From the NCBI GenBank assembly GCA_947585665.1, contig CANPXE010000005.1:64760-109557 (forward strand): a DNA stretch of 44,798 nucleotides, written 5' to 3'. The position numbers and the translations under genes are program-made. Under the pieces are notes generated by a model that was not told the DNA's origin, ran no database searches, and worked only from the letters and a program-made list of their open reading frames with translations. The stretch's first letter is position 1. Each line of letters opens with the position of its first letter. The DNA comes from an uncultured Bacilli bacterium (GTDB taxonomy: Bacteria > Bacillota_I > Bacilli_A > RF39 > UBA660). Below are positions 43,453-44,798 of the stretch, piece after piece.

Positions 43453-44010
43453 CTATCCTTTCTTTTTTTGTTTTTCCTCTTTCGTTCTATCTTCTAAAAC
43501 AATATTACCATCGGTAACAATTCTTACTAATTTACCACCAAAATCAATCGTTCCTACTATTCTTCCATCTTCTTTTGTTACTTCAATCACGTTTTGGTTA
43601 ATACTCTCGGGCAATTCCATCTCGACAATGGCATCATCACTTTTAATAGTTTTCGCAATATGTGTCTTATGTTCACTAGAAACATTAATTTGATTAATAA
43701 TACGATTACGAATGGAACCATACTCTAATATAAATTCTAATTTTTGATAGACATTTTGTACTGTTCTTAAATCAACAGACTTCTTCGATGAAGCACTTGA
43801 TAGACTTATACTATTACCATTAATTACTAAATTAGCATTAGTATATTTATAATAGCGATCTTTGAAAAAAGTTGTATAAGAATGAGCATCAACTCTAAGT
43901 TTTCTTATTTGTCCTTTTTGACACAAACTATCAATATCAGCAATTACACCCTTATAAACTTCATTAATTTGGGCTTTTTCTTCTTCATTAAGACGAATAT
44001 GACTAATCAT
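43453..44010 (-). CDS. Hypothetical protein, second of a tandem paralogous triplet
   Basis: 185 residues, unknown family. N-terminal helix SHIRLNEEEKAQINEVYKGVIADID, a beta-rich middle with a short YKYTNANLVINGNSISLSSASS segment, then the shared C-terminal module: AIVEMELPESINQNVIEVTKEDG, VGTIDFGGKLVRIVTDGNIVLED, and a lysine tail. It starts two bases after the first gene's stop, with GGTGG as Shine-Dalgarno, and ends three bases before the third. Likely cytoplasmic. Function unknown. Confidence 0.75.
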   Translation of the reverse strand: MISHIRLNEEEKAQINEVYKGVIADIDSLCQKGQIRKLRVDAHSYTTFFKDRYYKYTNANLVINGNSISLSSASSKKSVDLRTVQNVYQKLEFILEYGSIRNRIINQINVSSEHKTHIAKTIKSDDAIVEMELPESINQNVIEVTKEDGRIVGTIDFGGKLVRIVTDGNIVLEDRTKEEKQKKKG

Positions 44011-44012
44011 AA

Positions 44013-44717
44013 CTATTTACCACCACTCAATCTTTTTTGTTTTTCTTTATTCTTTTTGGCTTTAACAATAGTAACATCATCATCAGTGATTATTTTAATA
44101 GTTCGACCATTAATGGTAATATTGCTGACTTTTTTATTATTTCCTTCAATAGAGGTTTGTTTATTGACATTTACTTCATCAACGCTTGAAGAATCAACAT
44201 CAACTTTAACAGGACTAGGTACTCCTACTAGTTCACTGACTGCTTTTAAAGTAGTTAAGTATGAATCTTTAACATTTTTACCATCCTTCAATTTTATTTC
44301 TAAATTATCTTTTAACTGAGGATATAATTCTAAAAAATCACTAAATAATTGATAATCATAATGAAGTGTTAAGAATTTACCACCATTGCGAAAGGTTATT
44401 AAAGGAAGAGAACAATCTTTATAGTCTCTTGCATAAGGAGTTCCGTTTATATAATATCTAAAATTAATACGTACTTCTGAATCATTAATAAAAAAACTAA
44501 AATAGGCACATTTATCATAATTAAAAGGACGTGAACTAGAATAAATATCAAAACTAACTGTATTGACACTAGAATCTAAAAGACGTTGATGCATTTCCAA
44601 TAATTTTTCTTTAGTTACACCAATTAATCGTTCTTTTTCTTGGTCACTTATTTCCGTAATAATTTTAGGTGAAACAATACGGGAATATTTATTACTATTA
44701 ATTATTAATTCAACCAT
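44013..44717 (-). CDS. Hypothetical protein, first of a tandem paralogous triplet
   Basis: 234 residues, unknown family. N-terminal region VELIINSNKYSRIVSPKIIT, then an amphipathic helix (ISDQEKERLIGVTKEKLLEM) and a beta-rich centre (FDIYSSSRPFNYDKCAYFSFFINDSEVRINF). A valine/serine-rich linker leads to the shared C-terminal strand module SNITINGRTIKIITDDDVTIV and a Lys/Arg tail. This module is the most divergent of the three. No Shine-Dalgarno is evident before the ATG, and the 81 bases upstream show no promoter I trust, so the true start or promoter may lie beyond the window. Confidence 0.72.
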   Translation of the reverse strand: MVELIINSNKYSRIVSPKIITEISDQEKERLIGVTKEKLLEMHQRLLDSSVNTVSFDIYSSSRPFNYDKCAYFSFFINDSEVRINFRYYINGTPYARDYKDCSLPLITFRNGGKFLTLHYDYQLFSDFLELYPQLKDNLEIKLKDGKNVKDSYLTTLKAVSELVGVPSPVKVDVDSSSVDEVNVNKQTSIEGNNKKVSNITINGRTIKIITDDDVTIVKAKKNKEKQKRLSGGK

Positions 44718-44798
44718 TTAAATCACGTATAATCAATCTTATAGAAATATTAATTGATTTCTTATTGATTGATCCCTTTCTATTTATATTTTTTTATT

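Noticed and set aside
1..44798. CRISPR arrays, insertion sequences, prophage or integrase genes
   Set aside because: No regularly spaced repeats, transposase/integrase motifs or phage structural genes were seen on either strand. The only repeated coding segments are the gene paralogues described.

Overview
The window is a 44.8-kb AT-rich stretch of bacterial chromosome, nearly all of it transcribed leftward (minus strand). The gene content points to a low-GC Gram-positive, Bacilli-like organism. Evidence: both RNase HII and RNase HIII genes, ParC/ParE, a YlbD-YlbE-YlbF-RsmD set recalling the Bacillus ylb cluster, an rplS/lepB/rbgA/rnhB set, AGGAGG-type Shine-Dalgarno sites and short U-tailed hairpin terminators. 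TGA acts as a stop (ATGA overlap at 13590-13593), so this is not a TGA=Trp mollicute. An uncultured gut Bacilli lineage is my inference only.

Layout. 1-784: 3'-truncated zinc alcohol dehydrogenase. 958-6133: small hypothetical genes, a TspO-like membrane protein on the plus strand, a WG-repeat-like protein and a histidine phosphatase. 6222-6390: two tRNA genes. 6575-7486: rnhC (plus strand). 7523-9714: SPFH/zinc-ribbon plus Tim44-like/zinc-ribbon pair. 9736-11875: a duplicated metallophosphoesterase behind a leader with a 17-codon ORF and a terminator-like hairpin. 11968-17780: pilin-like surface protein, rsmD, ylbF-like gene, U32 family protein, lipoprotein, ylbE- and ylbD-like genes. 17820-22286: parC and parE. 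22378-26188: a hypothetical protein ending in a beta-clamp-like QLSLF motif, then a duplicated two-gene cassette encoding four related membrane proteins. 26266-31510: priA, rnhB, a membrane protein, rbgA and an ASCH protein. 31523-31923: a frameshifted ASCH pseudogene. 32054-39724: a roughly 2,556-residue M26 (IgA1 protease/Zmp-type) metalloprotease with cohesin-like and dockerin-like segments. 39892-42747: acyl-CoA synthetase, lepB, and rplS with its leader. 42841-44717: three tandem paralogues of unknown function.

How it fits together. The housekeeping genes cover decatenation, replication restart, RNA-primer removal, 50S assembly, rRNA methylation and protein export. The least explained parts are the four-gene membrane-protein quartet (23269-26188), the C-terminal-domain triplet (42841-44717) and the leader of the duplicated phosphoesterase. 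Many starts were moved from the longest open frame to an internal ATG with a proper Shine-Dalgarno site. Promoters listed are hexamer matches read by eye, nearly all with exactly 17-bp spacers. No stretch over 300 bases lacks a gene. I saw no CRISPR array, insertion sequence, integrase or rRNA.
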